From contig NC_079882.1 in the NCBI RefSeq assembly GCF_029227915.1, positions 24,125,001 to 24,185,000 of the forward strand: a stretch of 60,000 nt of DNA, read 5' to 3'. The notes under the pieces were generated by a model. The model saw only the letters and a program-made list of their open reading frames with translations, did no database searches and was not told the DNA's origin. This stretch comes from Hydractinia symbiolongicarpus. Taxonomy: Eukaryota; Cnidaria; Hydrozoa; Anthoathecata; Hydractiniidae. The translations under genes and the position numbers were made by a program. Below are positions 24,851-37,745 of the stretch, one piece after another. How positions within the stretch are numbered: the stretch's first letter is position 1; every line of letters begins with the position of its first letter.

Positions 24851-27800
24851 ATGGCTGATTTAATCAGTGGTCAGAGGTACGTTCCTGAAGATGGGATATC
24901 AGCTGCAACAATGATGGAATCTGGATCTGGATTAACATACAAGTTTGTTTTTTCATATATGCTCTTTTTTATTTTGCTGCAAAAAATATTAGTATGTTTT
25001 TAACATGCAAGTGCACAAATTAACCACACATTTTACTTCTTGTGCAATATTAAACTTTTTTTTTATTAGCAGCAAATTCCAAATGAATTTATACTTAGCT
25101 TAAATGACTTGAGTCCTAACATGCATATGAAAATACTATTGTTTCTATTTGAAGAGGTATCAATATTAACATCATGCTTTAGTGGTGCATATAGTGGTGC
25201 ACTTTTCAAACAATAACAACTAAGATATATAAATTTCTGTAGGTTATTTGTTAATTTGTTTAATGGAAGTATGTTTTGACATCAATTTTAATTAGCACAG
25301 AATAAAATGCAGTTTAAAGAATTTTGTTAAGGTGAACATTTGTCAGTGATATTTCAAACAAGTCTGTTATTGTAATGTAATAACCCAAAATGCACTTAAA
25401 CTTTCTCACACTTTAGCATATTTTTTTTAGTGATTTTATCATTCTGCCTGGGTACATCAATTTTGCTGCAAATGAAGTGGTATGTAGTATTATCATTATC
25501 TTTTTGTTTATAGTTTACTGATTTTTACAATGAAATTACTAATTACAAAATGAGATGGAAATGACGCGAGCTACTGGAAAAGTTAAAATGAATATTTTTT
25601 TCTGCTAGAACTTGCAATCACCATTGACAAAAAAGATTATGTTGAAAACTCCATTTGTCAGTTCGCCTATGGATACTGTTACAGGTATATACATATACTT
25701 GTTTCAAAACTAACAGTGTGTTGATGTTATATGATGTGCTCATCCTTTGATATATTTTGCCACTGCCTGAATATTAACTGTATTTTTCTAATAGAATCTG
25801 AAATGGCAAAGACTATGGCTGTGAGAGATTTTCTACTACTATTTACACTTTAATAGGTTTTTTTATTACTGTTGGATTACTTATGGTCTATATAAGAGAA
25901 CGTTCACTTTTAAAATGATGAATATAGGTCTTAAATATTATCAATTGACCCATTAACTATAATTCAGGGAAGCAATTCTACAAGGAACAAGTGTCTTATT
26001 TAATTCTATTTCTTTAGTTGCTTGGAGGGATTGGTATCATTCATCATAATTGCTCTATCGAGTTTCAGGCTAACGAAGTTCACAAAGTTAAACGTTTTGA
26101 GCAAGGTTTTATTAACGATCCTATTGTTTTGGGTCCAACACACACTATAGGTGATGCTGTGGCTATACATAACAAGTTTGGATTTTCCGGCTTTCCCGTA
26201 ACAGGTAGGGCTTAAGACGTTTAAGAAAAACATTTTTTTAATTACTTTTGGGTTACTTCTTATTCTTTTCTATCTTGTTTTTCTCTGTGACTTTTAGACA
26301 CTGGAAAGAGTGATGGAATATTGATAGGTATGCTGACAAACCGAGACATTGATTTTATGACAGAGGATTTGTATTCAACGTCGGTAACAGAGGTTTGTGT
26401 ACAGTTGTGATTTCATTTTTTCATATCTTGTACAGGAACACGATTTCTTTGAAGGAACGGTTTCTTTTTAGTTTTCAGGAACGTTAAATATCTTATAATT
26501 TCCACGAATTAGTAAAGTTTGGGTGTATTAACTAAGGAACGTTACTACGAAATATGAGAAAAGCCAATTCCAAATATTTTAATCTTATGAAAAACGTCAT
26601 TTTTAACTAAAGTATCCGCTTTTCCTCCGTTTTCGTTGTTCCTTAGGTAGTAATAGTTTGTTTTGCTTCAAAATAAAAAATAAAATGTTTTTGTTTCTTC
26701 TTTAAGATTATGACTAAAAAGGAGTCTTTGGTGGTAGCAGAATCTGGTGTTACTTTGAAACAAGCTAACGAAATTTTATCGAAGAGTAAAAAAGGTACAC
26801 AAAATTGGTGGGTTTGTTTCTATTTTTCTTTTCTTTCTCGTTTTTGTTTATAAAGTCTTATTTGTCACTAGGCAAACTCCCGATTGTTGATTCTGATGGA
26901 AGATTGCTCTCGTTGATCGCAAGAACAGATCTACGAAAGAATAAAGAATTTCCACTCGCTTCGAAAGATCAGAAAAAGCAATTGCTTGGTGCGTATTGTT
27001 AATCTTCACACTATAATTTCGCGCTAAAAATAAGCTAAAAAGTGTTCCCCTCTAAAATTGTCCCGGCTATATAAGCCAAGTTTACAGTAAGAACAAGTAA
27101 TGTGTATGTATATGGCAGCTAAAAAATGACGTATACTTCCTTTCAATTTTCTGCAGCGTTTTACGATGCGGTATATTGATAAGCATTTTGCGTTTTTATT
27201 TAGAGATCACGTGATTTTTTTTCTATTGTGTTATATATAAGCATAATATTTTAAGTCATGTGGCGAGGTGTACGTCGCAGGGAGATGCGTTTTTAGTGCG
27301 AGGTTAGTTTAAAACGACACTTTCTTTTCGTTTGTTAAAATTGAAATACATGAAAAAGGTCATTATAAAACGGTAACGTCCACGCAAAAACTAGTGTGCG
27401 CATATATATACGTGCGGGATACGAAAGAATTTAAGTCATACTAACGTAATTATCTTCTTTCTTACAATCGCAGTTGGTGCTGCCATCAGTACTCACGATA
27501 ATGATGTAGCAAGACTGGATGCCCTCGTTGAAGCAGGCGTGGATGTCATCGTGCTTGATTCTTCTCAGGGAAATTCATCCTATCAAATCAACCGTTTAAA
27601 GGAAATCAAAGAAAAGTACCCCGAGCTTCAGGTTATTGCAGGAAACGTTGTGACTGCAGCACAGGCGAAGAATTTGATCGATGCAGGCGCAGACGCCCTT
27701 CGTATTGGTATGGGCAGTGGCTCGATCTGTATAACCCAAGAAGTGTGCGCAGTTGGGCGACCACAAGCCACTGCTGTGTACAAGGTTGCTGAGTATGCAA

Positions 27801-28804
27801 GACGGTTTGATGTTCCATGTATAGCTGATGGTGGTATCTCGAATGTTGGACACATCATCAAAGCGTTGTCGTTAGGGGCATCCACTGTAATGATGGGATC
27901 TTTACTTGCTGGTACTGTGGAAGCACCTGGTGATTATTTCTACCAAGACGGTGTCCGCTTAAAGAAGTATCGTGGCATGGGCTCAATTGGTGCTATGGAA
28001 AGCAAGGGTAGCCAAACGCGCTATTTTGCTGACACTTCGAAAGTTCGGGTGGCGCAGGGTGTGAGTGGTTCTGTGGAAGACAAAGGAAGCTTGCATCGCT
28101 TTATTCCTTATCTTGTGGCTGGAGTGCAACATGGCTGTCAAGATGTGGGGACAAAAGATCTTACACGACTGAGGTGTGTTTTTCAGCATTATGTGTTTTA
28201 GATGTATCTTTTTTAAGAGCACAAAATTTTTCACGTAGTGATTTCACAGCGATATTTCGCTCTGGTCATTACCGGACAGTATAAGCTAAACTCGACTGCA
28301 ATTTTGTTCCCTATTTAGGGGAAAGATATACAGCGGTGAATTGAGGTTTGAAAAACGTACAGCGTCTGCTCAACGTGAGGGAGGAGTGCATGGATTACAT
28401 TCGTAAGTTGCTTGTATATCAACCATACGTGTCAGTGTGTTGTTGTTTCATGGTATGGATGACTATAGGGTTTTTTTAAAACCAGTGTTTAAGAAACCGT
28501 AGGCTTAGAAAGGCAGAATATAAATTTTCGTGAAATACTTGTACAAATACATAATGTACTAAACTACAATGAATATAAAGCGCGTAAGAAAAAAATACAT
28601 AAATGTATAGCAAATGTTGTTCATACATATCAAAACCGTAGTCGATATATCGAGAAAGCGTTGCTGGTAAGTTAAATGAAAAAGCATTTTAGCCTGACAT
28701 ATCAAAATTTAATAAAACGAGGCGCCCTTATTATGCGAAAAAAAAGTTTATTACGCGAATTTATTGTCATCTTTTATTTTAGGTACGTGAAACAACTGTA
28801 TTGA
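24851..28804 (+). CDS. IMPDH: Inosine-5'-monophosphate dehydrogenase
   Basis: Eleven exons join in phase to 511 residues, close to the 514 of vertebrate IMPDH: 24851-24942, 25431-25479, 25609-25684, 25795-25820, 26018-26204, 26298-26392, 26707-26794, 26872-26988, 27474-28173, 28319-28402 and 28783-28804 (stop TGA). The enzyme oxidises IMP to XMP with NAD+, the committed step of guanine nucleotide synthesis, in the cytosol. Motifs: start [41 protein letters not shown]; a CBS-domain pair encoded mainly by exons 6-8 ([29 protein letters not shown]); VGAAIST; the catalytic loop [13 protein letters not shown], with the nucleophile at Cys329; [17 protein letters not shown]; flap region [11 protein letters not shown]. 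The last micro-exon adds SYVKQLY after GGVHGLHS, replacing the usual SYEKRLF end. All expected catalytic residues are present. Confidence 0.97.
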
Positions 28805-30754
28805 GCGTCTTCGAAATTTTAATTTTCCGAAATTTTATTTTTTGACATTTTTTACTGATCATTAGATAGCGGAACGTTTAATTATCGTAGTAGAATCGGG
28901 TAATGCCTCTATTTTTTTGTTGCCGTTTAGAATTTTTTTACTGTACAAAAAGAGAGTTCCAGTTTCAATAAGTCCTCCAGCGCCTACCTTCTGTGATGTT
29001 GGGGAGAAAAAGCATTTTTATAAAATATCATCATAATATTTCCTGTTTTTGTTTAACTCGATAACTAGAATTTTCCCCAATTTCCCTGTAGCTATCCAAG
29101 CTGTGAAATTTGCTGATATACCTCTTGTTTCAAAAAATATCTCGTGAGACTCTCGGGATATTTAGAGGAAGCACAATATTTCATTCTTAACCCAAGTTGG
29201 GTGGAAACATTGCATGTTGGGTTTTAAAGCATTTCTGTAGTATTGTAGTGTTGTAGCTTTTTTACTCTTTTTCTTTTATTTTTATATTGTGTAAGATTTT
29301 TTTTGTTTTCAAAGAATAATATTGTGAGTTTAAAATTTTTAAAGAATACATTTAGAAAAAGAAAAAAATTAAAAGAGTAAATATAATAAACGAAATCAAA
29401 TGTGGTATTTTATGTTTTCACATATCTGTTTATTCGCTTTTTTCGTGTCCAAATTAATACCTTTTTATCACCAGGGTAGAATTTTTAATGGAAACAGTAT
29501 GGATAAAACATATTCTTCACTTCATCGCAAACCTCTAAAGATGTTTAAAAATCAATTTTTTTAAAACAGGTTTTTGGAAGCCGTAGTGGTCTCAAAAGAT
29601 GGCTACTGCACTTAAAAAATTTTTTTTGCAATTGTTGAATTCAGAATTTTTACAAGCAACTCTGGTTACTCTATTTCCTTTAGTATCCCAGACATATGGC
29701 GCATCTCGCCACCTCCTTAACGGCAAATGGTAATAAAACACATCCTTTTCTATAGCAACATCATCAAAAGAATGCCAAATTTAGGCCATTTTTAGCATTC
29801 AACGTTATAGTCATAACTCTTCTAATGCAAAAGTAAATTTGCAATACCATTTCCATTCTCTCTTTGAGCTGTATGTAATGAATCAAGTAGTTTCTTCGTA
29901 CAATGGCGAAAAAGAGTAAAAATTTCGCTTGCACAACGGGGATGGGTGGGTTGATTATATTTTGGTCTGTGAAATTGCAATCAAGTATTAACTAAAAAAC
30001 CAACCTGATTCAAGTTATACAGGTACTTTTGATCTCAAAAACCATGAGGGAATTTTTAACTGTCAAGGTGACAAAACGAGCTACGTCTGAACCACAAAGA
30101 AATGGCCGAGAGATTGCTGGAAAATAAAATTGATAGTCGATTTGTTTGATTGTTGTTGTGGACCATACCCTTAAAAATGTGAGAGTAATTTGGAAATCTT
30201 GAATTGTTCTGAAATTTTTTGTAAAAGTTCTGATAGTCACAATCTCAATTAGTGTTGTTCAATTCGTTTCACCACTTTGCTCCTAGGGATTCTAGTGGCT
30301 TTGACATCAAGCAACAAACCCTGGGGATGAAGGTGTCATCATTAGTTAAACTTTGATATAGCTTCCGCAAAAACGAGACCATACCAATTGTGTGCTCGAG
30401 AAACGACAAAGAGGACCTCGTTTACTCATCTATCAAATAATTTTAAAAGAAACATGCAAGAGCTTTAGAAAAAGAATGCGCATAAACAAGTGTAATAAGT
30501 GTCGAATCGAATAACTAGAAGTAGTTTTTACCCGGCCATTTTCATATTGCACACGCCTTATATAGCGGACACGTTTTGTTGTCCAGCTGGGTGTCTGCTA
30601 TAACAGACAAAACAGCCGTCTCTAAGAATCAAGTAAGTTTATTTCCTGCTTAGGCAGCCTCGGCCTAGGGTCTCTACTGTAGCTTGATACGGATATCATG
30701 CATCATAGCAAAAATGTTAAAGGATATGGGTTCGAAGCGCAGGGGCCCTATATT

Positions 30755-30768
30755 GGGGGGGGGGGGGG
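30755..30768 (+). repeat. G14 run
   Basis: Fourteen consecutive G residues in otherwise AT-rich DNA. It is a possible G-quadruplex former and a likely place for sequencing length error. Confidence 0.9.
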
Positions 30769-31602
30769 CGTGATGAATAAAGTATAAGAAAATGAGGTTA
30801 AAAAGCCATAATGTTAAGAAAATCACGAGGCTGATGCATCCTCGTCGCCAGGGTCTCTTGACCCCTGAGCCATTTTTGTGAGCAGCCAAAATCGACTCTC
30901 AGCAAAAAGGCAAAACTCCTTGTAGCGAGGAACAAAGCAACCTCGTTCCTAGCGGCTGTTGTCTCTTTTTTATATCAGGACGGCGAGACGAATCGCAATA
31001 CCGAAGTCAAAAAAAGTAAAATAAAATAAAAACATTTTTACACTATACTTTATTTGGATAAATTCCCAATAAAAAAACTGTCGCAAGACACATGAATTGC
31101 AAAATTAAACGCGAACGAGAGATTTAGAATTTTCTTACGGATAAATTTTTGTGAATGCGAAAATTGGTGAGATGACCTTGTGTGACACCAATCCGTCATC
31201 TCCCGGGACGTGCAGGAAAAAGGGTCTGGGGGAAAGTTAGTGTACACAATTTTTAGCGCCTTCGGTAGTTTTGAAGCTCAAGCTGCGAAGAGTGGTTGTT
31301 ATTAAATACAAGCTTCCTTTTTAAAACTTTGTTTTCCAGTGATAACAAGTTGATTTTGGACAAGGGTGACGGAATAGTGTTCGTCTCGGATTCACGGGAG
31401 CTGTCTCATAGCCAAGATGCAAAGAAGGATCAGAGTGCTGAGGTGTTGGTTCCCCATCAACAAAATGAAGTGAACAGATTCTATCACTTGGCTTGGTAAC
31501 CAGGGAGTATTTTTGGCAGTTGCTCTTCTCATTAATTTAACCCATCTCTGTCTTTGATCTTGGTACAATTTAGGTCCAGGAAAACAATACAATCGAAAAC
31601 GT

Positions 31603-31626
31603 GGGGGGGGGGGGGGGGGGGGGGGG
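31603..31626 (+). repeat. G24 run
   Basis: Twenty-four consecutive G residues. The length is likely approximate because such runs are read poorly. It follows 104 bases after the end of the exon-like segment at 31340-31498. Confidence 0.9.
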
Positions 31627-32709
31627 CATGAGCAGTCTGCTCTTCTTTTCCCAGCATGTATATCGCATTCCAAATTCAACAACTTGTCAAGTTTCCTTTT
31701 ATTGTTAAAACACTTGACAACAGCACATTGTGATGGTGCATACTGTTTGTTACTACAAAATAAACCAAAGTGTATGCATCAAATTACTTTGATTGCAGCA
31801 AAAATGGCTTCTTTCAGCCTTCCAGCGGACACTAACTTTCCTTCCTGTGTACACTAACTTCGACCTAGGTTAGAACCTGCGTAAATTATTGGAAAATTGT
31901 ATATTCACGAAGCTCACAAAAATTAATTGCCGCGACGATTTGCACTTTTTTTTTTGCGAATTTCGCATATATTATTTTAATACAAATTCCATTTTATGAT
32001 TAAAAAAGAAACGGAAAAAAAATTGAAAAACAAAATGTCATCAAATTTCTTTTTACCCAAAATTCATGAAATTAAATTCTCGCGAAATTGAAGGACTAGC
32101 CTTTTGCGAAAATTCCCTAAAAAAACAGGACTTTTTCTGTCCGTAACGTTAAGTTTTCAAATTACTTCCCCAATAAGCACAATGTAAGCATACTCTAGGC
32201 CTAATTGTGTTTTTCGCAAAAGCATATCCCAGCTCGATTCCAGTTTTAAAAAACTTTTTACTCGTAGGTTCAGGTTTCTCTCCGCCTAAGCTTTTTAATT
32301 TTGTAAAAGCAGTCACTTTGTAATTCTTGATTTTTGCCTTCTTTTTGTGACAATTTCCCGAAAGTTACAGTAAAAATATAAAAGGGGGAAGGGTAATGGG
32401 ATGATGTTTAAATCGTAAAATCAGATATGCCTTCCATAGACGTCGTTACAAAAACGTATTGCCCACTATTTTAGTAGAATTTGACCCCAGCTTGACAGAA
32501 CACGCCCTGTAAAGAATATTTCGATGTAATCAGGGAGCCAGGCTTTACTGACCTCCGAAAGACTGCTACAAATTAACAACATTTAAAGTTAAAGCATTAT
32601 TTGGTGTTTCTTGAAAATGAGTTAACATTTTTATATCATTTCTTATTAAACAGAAAACAAAAACAAAAAACAATAGGAATAAACGACAAACATTAACTCA
32701 ATCGATATT

Positions 32710-33498
32710 TCAACACCTTGAGTTAACATGATATGGTTTGAGGCCGTTTGATATCTTTCTACTTCTTGCTTGGTTTCTTAGGTAGTCAATATAATTAGTA
32801 CCTCTCATCCCAAGTTCATTTGAGATGGCTTTATCTAAAATATATGACCGAAATTTGATCCGGTTGAAGTCCCAACTAAAGCTGCAGGTAAAAATAATGG
32901 TTAAAAACGTTAACAACCATTCCGCTCCGTGCGGTATTCTGTAGTGATGTTGTTTCTCTGGTGCAAACATTCTGGCAAGAATGTACCCGACTGTACAAAG
33001 TGAGGAAAGCACAGAGCAGCAAACTCTTAGTTTGATAATGCCTGGACTGTGATAGGCAACAAGAACTCTTGACAAATGGGTTTGTGAAAACATATAACAG
33101 CAAGTAAACGTGGAATATAAACATGCACTAAAATAATACAGCCAGTCGATCTCCTTCCGTGAAAACGACGACATTAAAGTTTGTCCTAAAACCATGAAAA
33201 TCCCACACGTCAGCGAAGCCATGTTTAATTTCTTTCGTCGAACAGGATATAAACTGTTGATTTGAATATATCGTAGCAACATGACAGAAAACGTGAGGGC
33301 ACCTCCAAAAGCTAAACTCACATTTAATAAACCTCTTTCGGGCTGCTCCTCTGAGAGGTCGTTGGGGTAAGGTAGATAATCTAAAGATTTGTTGAATAAA
33401 ACACCGATAGCGTAACTTGAAGCAGCCAGAGAAAATTGAAATATGCCAGCAAAGAAAGGTAAAAAGGGAAGATAATTCTTTGATCCTTTTACCATCAT
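32710..33498 (-). CDS. DRAM/TMEM150 (Frag1/DRAM/Sfk1) family membrane protein, paralogue 1
   Basis: Intronless, 262 residues. The family comprises six-pass membrane proteins; DRAM1 and DRAM2 act at lysosomes in autophagy and TMEM150 members at the plasma membrane, so the exact role here cannot be told. Hydrophobic segments lie at about 10-34, 59-78, 92-112, 119-138, 155-175 and 193-212. The family's extracytosolic loop motif is present after the first segment (YLPYPNDLSEEQPERG, about residues 41-56), and the loop before the last segment reads APEKQHHYRIPHGAEWLL. The C-terminal tail is polar and basic. The first ATG is at the open-frame start, with a second methionine next to it. It is one of three minus-strand paralogues within 7 kb, so local duplication is likely. 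Confidence 0.85.
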   Translation of the reverse strand: MMVKGSKNYLPFLPFFAGIFQFSLAASSYAIGVLFNKSLDYLPYPNDLSEEQPERGLLNVSLAFGGALTFSVMLLRYIQINSLYPVRRKKLNMASLTCGIFMVLGQTLMSSFSRKEIDWLYYFSACLYSTFTCCYMFSQTHLSRVLVAYHSPGIIKLRVCCSVLSSLCTVGYILARMFAPEKQHHYRIPHGAEWLLTFLTIIFTCSFSWDFNRIKFRSYILDKAISNELGMRGTNYIDYLRNQARSRKISNGLKPYHVNSRC

Positions 33499-35441
33499 CT
33501 TCTAAACTTGTTAAATTAAAGTTTGATTCTTTTGAAGTTAAGCTTGTCAAAAATATTTTTGTAAACAAACCTCTACGTTTTGTTTAAATGTCCTGTGTTA
33601 TTCGCGAGTTTCGAATGTCGAAGAAATTCGAAAGCAAGTAAGAATTCGATCGACAGTTCTAACCATTAGAACTTTTTTTATGCGCTGGCAATACGAAAAT
33701 TTAATACAACTCCTACATAATACACAAATAAACATTAACACTTTTGGCGCGTAAAACTTCAAAGCATGTTTGTTTTAAACTGTTTGACTTGCGCACGTTT
33801 GTTATAAAATATATTTTTCAAAATTTTTCGTTTATTTACTTGTAACCAAGCAAGAGTAAATGAGTAATTCAAACATTAGAAAATTCTACCTCTTTCGCGC
33901 AATGTTAATGTTGACATGAACAGTTTATCAAACTTGTTATTAAAATCCGTCTGGGTTGGGGATGTTTAACTAAACGCCTTCTTTAAAATAACGCCCTAGA
34001 ATAAACGCCACTTCCTTTAAAGTTGGTGTTCAGAGGACGTCTCTCTTTCCAACACCCTTTCTAAGAAATGTCCTTCTAAAAAAAGACGTGAACAGGGATT
34101 TATTCGAATCATTTTCCAGTGAATAAATTACTGAACTAAACTAGCCAGAAAATAAAAATAATTGGCATCATTCAGAATTTTAGTATGTATACAAGTCTAC
34201 AGAGTTTTTAAACGTGCGCAGATTTCAATTTTATAAAAACAATCCCTCCTCCTTCCTCAAATGTATAATTGTCCCCTCCTCCCCTCTCCCAACAGTTGTA
34301 AAACGTCATATAAGAAACCTAGGCATTGAGGTAATTACTCGCAATCAGAGATGAATGAATGTCGAAAATTGAGGGAAGGGGTACATCCTGGAGAGGTGCG
34401 TTGATACATCCCTGCCCTTAGTTTATTAATGTCCTACTTAACTATGTATATAAATGTTGCTCTCCGTGAAAATATTCTACGCGGCGAAAGAAATTACCCC
34501 CAATCCATAACAACCCCCAATCTCGTACCCAGCGCCTGTTGTTTCTTTTTAATACATTTAGACACGTCTCGCCGTCAGGAATAAAGAGACAACCGTCATT
34601 AAAGAACGAGGTTGCCCATCCCTATAAACTAAAAAGTAATTAAAAACGTCAGATAATATTTCTTGCAACACAAAGTTTCTTAAACTCGTTTGCTACTGCA
34701 ATATTGGCTAAAATAAGAAAGGAAAACAAGGATTGTTAATATTTTTTTTCTCCATTCAAGTTCATCAACCTCTTTCCTAGAGCATCTGGCGTCTTTGTTA
34801 ACATCGGGACGGCTATACCGTACGTTCGTTCGTTCATATTGTCAAAACCTAAATGTGTGACGTGGTAAGATGACGAATCTGAATCGATCATAAAATGTCA
34901 AAATTATTTTATTGGATATAAAATATCAAAATTATTTTGCTGGTCATAAAATGTCAAAATTATTTTACTGGTCATAAAATATCAAAATTATTTTAGTGGT
35001 CATAACTTAATTTATAAATTAATTTTTTGTAACGTGGGGTAAAGCTTTCAGTGTTTTGGATGTTTTCACTTTTTATTTTGTAAACTGCATACGAGGACTG
35101 GGTCAAGACTGTTTTGTACTAAGATAGATATGCAGTCTTTATTGATTGATGAATCTTAAAAGAAAAAAACACATTGCGGATCAGGTCAAAAGATGTCACA
35201 AACAGTACTCTAACCAGTAAACGGATATTTTATTTTGTTGTTAGATAAAAACTAGTTTAACTCTTTTTACATTGTTGTTATTATAAAATATAATGCAAGA
35301 CCAATCGTACTCAGACCTCCAAATCTTTGTGTTTTTTGTTAAAAACAGCTATTACTGTCCGTCTAAGCGTGCTTGAATATTTTTTAAGAGACGACGTTGT
35401 TTTCTCTGTGCTGCTCCCAAATTTCGTCGACTTGTGTTTTT
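33499..35441. other. Intergenic between DRAM-family paralogues 1 and 2
   Basis: No gene seen. It contains a short tandem repeat (listed separately) and, at about 34525-34620, a copy of a dispersed repeat that includes CACGTCTCGCCGTCAGGA and ends GAACGAGGTTG, similar in content to sequence at 30930-30980. Confidence 0.5.
34889..35003. repeat. Four-copy 29-bp tandem repeat
   Basis: Four head-to-tail units of the form CATAAAATGTCAAAATTATT followed by TTACTGGT, with single-base differences between units. Confidence 0.85.
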
Positions 35442-36156
35442 TCAAATGTTATCATCCCTCAACTTTTGTTCATCGCTGAACATATTCTTGGAGGCACACG
35501 ACAATCCATGGAAATCATACGAAAACGTGAGCACAAAGAGGGAGAATATCGCACCAATGATCCACTCACAAGTTTGCGGAATGTAGTACCTTGATTCACT
35601 TTCTGGTGCAAGTATTCGACCAAAGAAAAACACAATAAAAGTTACTCCAGCAAAGATAGCAAAACTTCCTCTCATGTAAACTAACCATTTTGGATGGTGT
35701 TGAGGGAGCTTGCGTGAGAACTGTGTTTGCAGTATGATATAAACAATCCCGAAAACAAAATAAAGTGTCGCACCTGTAAAATGAGCGGTTGGACTTTCAA
35801 CTTGTGAGTAACTAAAAACAAAACATTGTCCAACCATTTTTACCATACCACACACAAAAGCATATGTGTTGCTGTGTTTCTGCGATTTATAGCCAATGTC
35901 GTTTATTTGTATAAATCGAAAAACAATGCAAGGCGCTAAACTAGCTACGCCAATGCTTAGACTCAAGGAAAACAAGCCACGTTCAGGCTGACGTTCACCC
36001 AAATCACTTGGGTACGGTAATCGACTGATATCATGATCCCCTGTGACACCAAGTACATAGCTAATGGCGAGAAACGTAACTGGAAATATAAAATTTAGAA
36101 TTGGGAAAAGAGGATATATGTTCCCACGTTGAATTGTCTTGATGCAGCCAACGAAA
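35442..36156 (-). CDS. DRAM/TMEM150 family membrane protein, paralogue 2 (5' exon not found)
   Basis: The main exon runs from an acceptor (minus strand TCTCTTTTTAG) at 36157-36158 down to the stop at 35442, coding for 237 residues. It begins FVGCIKTIQRGNIYPLFP without a methionine before the first hydrophobic segment, so the start codon must be in an upstream exon that I could not identify. The family motif LPYPSDLGERQPERG follows the first segment, and the loop before the last segment reads APESESRYYIPQTCEW. Six hydrophobic segments are visible, with a short polar C-terminal tail. The reading frame is intact. It is closest by eye to paralogues 1 and 3 on the same strand, but has an intron that they lack. 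Confidence 0.8.
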
Positions 36157-37284
36157 CTAAAAAGAGAACAGGATGTGAATTCTTAGTAGAACTGAAAATG
36201 AAAAACATTGTGTCGTTCTAAAAGGATATTCGTCGCTTAGGGGCGGAATGACAAAAAAACTTTTTAATAAAATGTTTTACAATGAGGGTTTTTTTTTCTC
36301 TGCGCCTCACCAACGACACGTGTCCTGCCAAAGAGCAAGAAAAGGGTGTTGTTAGCACTTAAGATTACAGATCCGGTTCTGAAACCAAAAACTTGTACTG
36401 TTTGTAACAAGGAAACAAAAAATTATAAAACACAATGTCATAGGAAGAACCCCTACCTTTTTTTGTTCCCACAATTGGCGTTAGTTTCTGATACTTCTGG
36501 TGTTATTTTCTTGACCATTTTGTGCAGCTTTTTTAGGTACGAAAGGATACGACAAATGTAGTGTATATAATTAGTAACCTACGACCTCCCTCAATTCATT
36601 CGGGTGTGTACAAAAAGTTTCCCACGTCAATTTTTAATGAACGTCATTCATGCGAGCACTGATTTCAAAATCTATATTTATTTAGTTTCGTTTCTAACGT
36701 TTTTTGATTCATGTTTTTTATCTAAGAACATGAATTGGACATACAAAAATTTAAATTTGAGTTTTTATGCTCTCAAAGCTAGTGTGCTCTTCTCCGTCGC
36801 GTTAAAATGAGAAAAAAAATCCCAATTAAGGATGACGTATATGACCTTAAAAATTGACACTGTGGAATGGCAAATTGGGAATGTCCTATTAGCTTTTTGC
36901 TTGCATGCTTTATGTCAACAACAAAAACTTATGCATTTTTCGTGTTTTTTGACTTTTTCGCGAGGGTTAATTCCAACGATTATTTTAAATCAAAAATACA
37001 CAAAAAATTTATTCACGCAAAGATAGGGATTGTTCTCAAAGTGTTTTACTTAATTAATCTATTACAACGAAAATTTCCTTTAATTTGGGTGACTTCCGTT
37101 GAAGGACTTGGGTGACTTCCTTGAAGGACTAGCAGCCAACTAGTCCTCCAAGGATATGTCCCCTTCAGACTAGCGTTTTGGTATCCGGCGCAGTTACGAA
37201 AACGTAATGTCAACCACCTCCAGATAAAAGCTACGTTAGTGTTAAGTTTTTCTGTGAATAAGTGTTCTAACAATGAGATAACTC

Positions 37285-37381
37285 TAACCTTGTCCCCAGG
37301 ACATCTTGTATATTTTTCTGACATTGCCTTATCGTTGTCCCAATGTCAGAAAAGATATAAGATGCCCAAGGGAAGAGGTTT
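37285..37381. mobile_element. Short foldback element of the GCCCTGGGGACGAGG family
   Basis: Left arm ACCTTGTCCCCAGGACATCT continues to TCTGACATTG. The right arm from about 37341 reads CAATGTCAGAAAAGATATAA, then GATGCCC and GAGGTT. The arms pair over about 40 bases with mismatches around a loop of some 15 bases. Single arms with the same content occur at about 15590-15635, 40440-40482 and 40855-40915. Confidence 0.7.
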
Positions 37382-37745
37382 GCATAACCCCTATTTCAAG
37401 TCAAGAAAAACATGAAACATATATTGTTAAGTGGCTTAAGCCGGATCTCTATTCAGCGATTTTTGTGCGCCTGAGTTCTAAGCATTCGCGTTGCTATTAC
37501 TACTTAATATTCTGGTCTGGTTGTCGTGGTCGCTGAAAAAGTAGAAACCTTTTATACTTTTTTTCGATCGCCAGCGAACAATTACGTCTTGCGTATTTTA
37601 AGCCAATCAAAATATTTTGTATCTATTAAGTAAGTACGATATTTTTAAGCCTTTATTTACAAGTTTGCAGACTTCAGGTTAAAAGTGTTGCATGTGCAGT
37701 AGTCAAGTATAATTAAATGGAAGAGCAGTATAAAGAACTTCATAC

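Larger units (their letters stand above)
28805..32709. other. Intergenic with exon-like segments, G runs and repeats
   Basis: No gene could be assembled. Exon-like pieces on the plus strand are 29092-29143 (acceptor CCCTGTAG, donor GTGAGA, reading IQAVKFADIPLVSKN), 29684-29729 (acceptor CCTTTAG, donor GTAATA) and 31340-31498 (acceptor TTTTCCAG, open to a TAA, reading KLILDKGDGIVFVSDSREL then VNRFYHLAW). The phases of these pieces do not all agree, so they are left unjoined. The stretch also holds G runs, a dispersed CCTGGGGATGAAGG-type repeat at about 30288-30340 and another at about 30838-30975. Confidence 0.4.

Noticed and set aside
27596-28234. Several open frames antisense to the largest IMPDH exon
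   Set aside because: They mirror a strongly coding exon and show no family features.
28641-28675. Alternative last IMPDH exon reading [11 protein letters not shown]
   Set aside because: The preceding AG lacks a pyrimidine tract; the exon at 28783 has a strong acceptor and a better match to the family end.
31392-31682. Minus-strand frame with a run of prolines
   Set aside because: The prolines are just the translated G24 run; there is no other protein-like feature.
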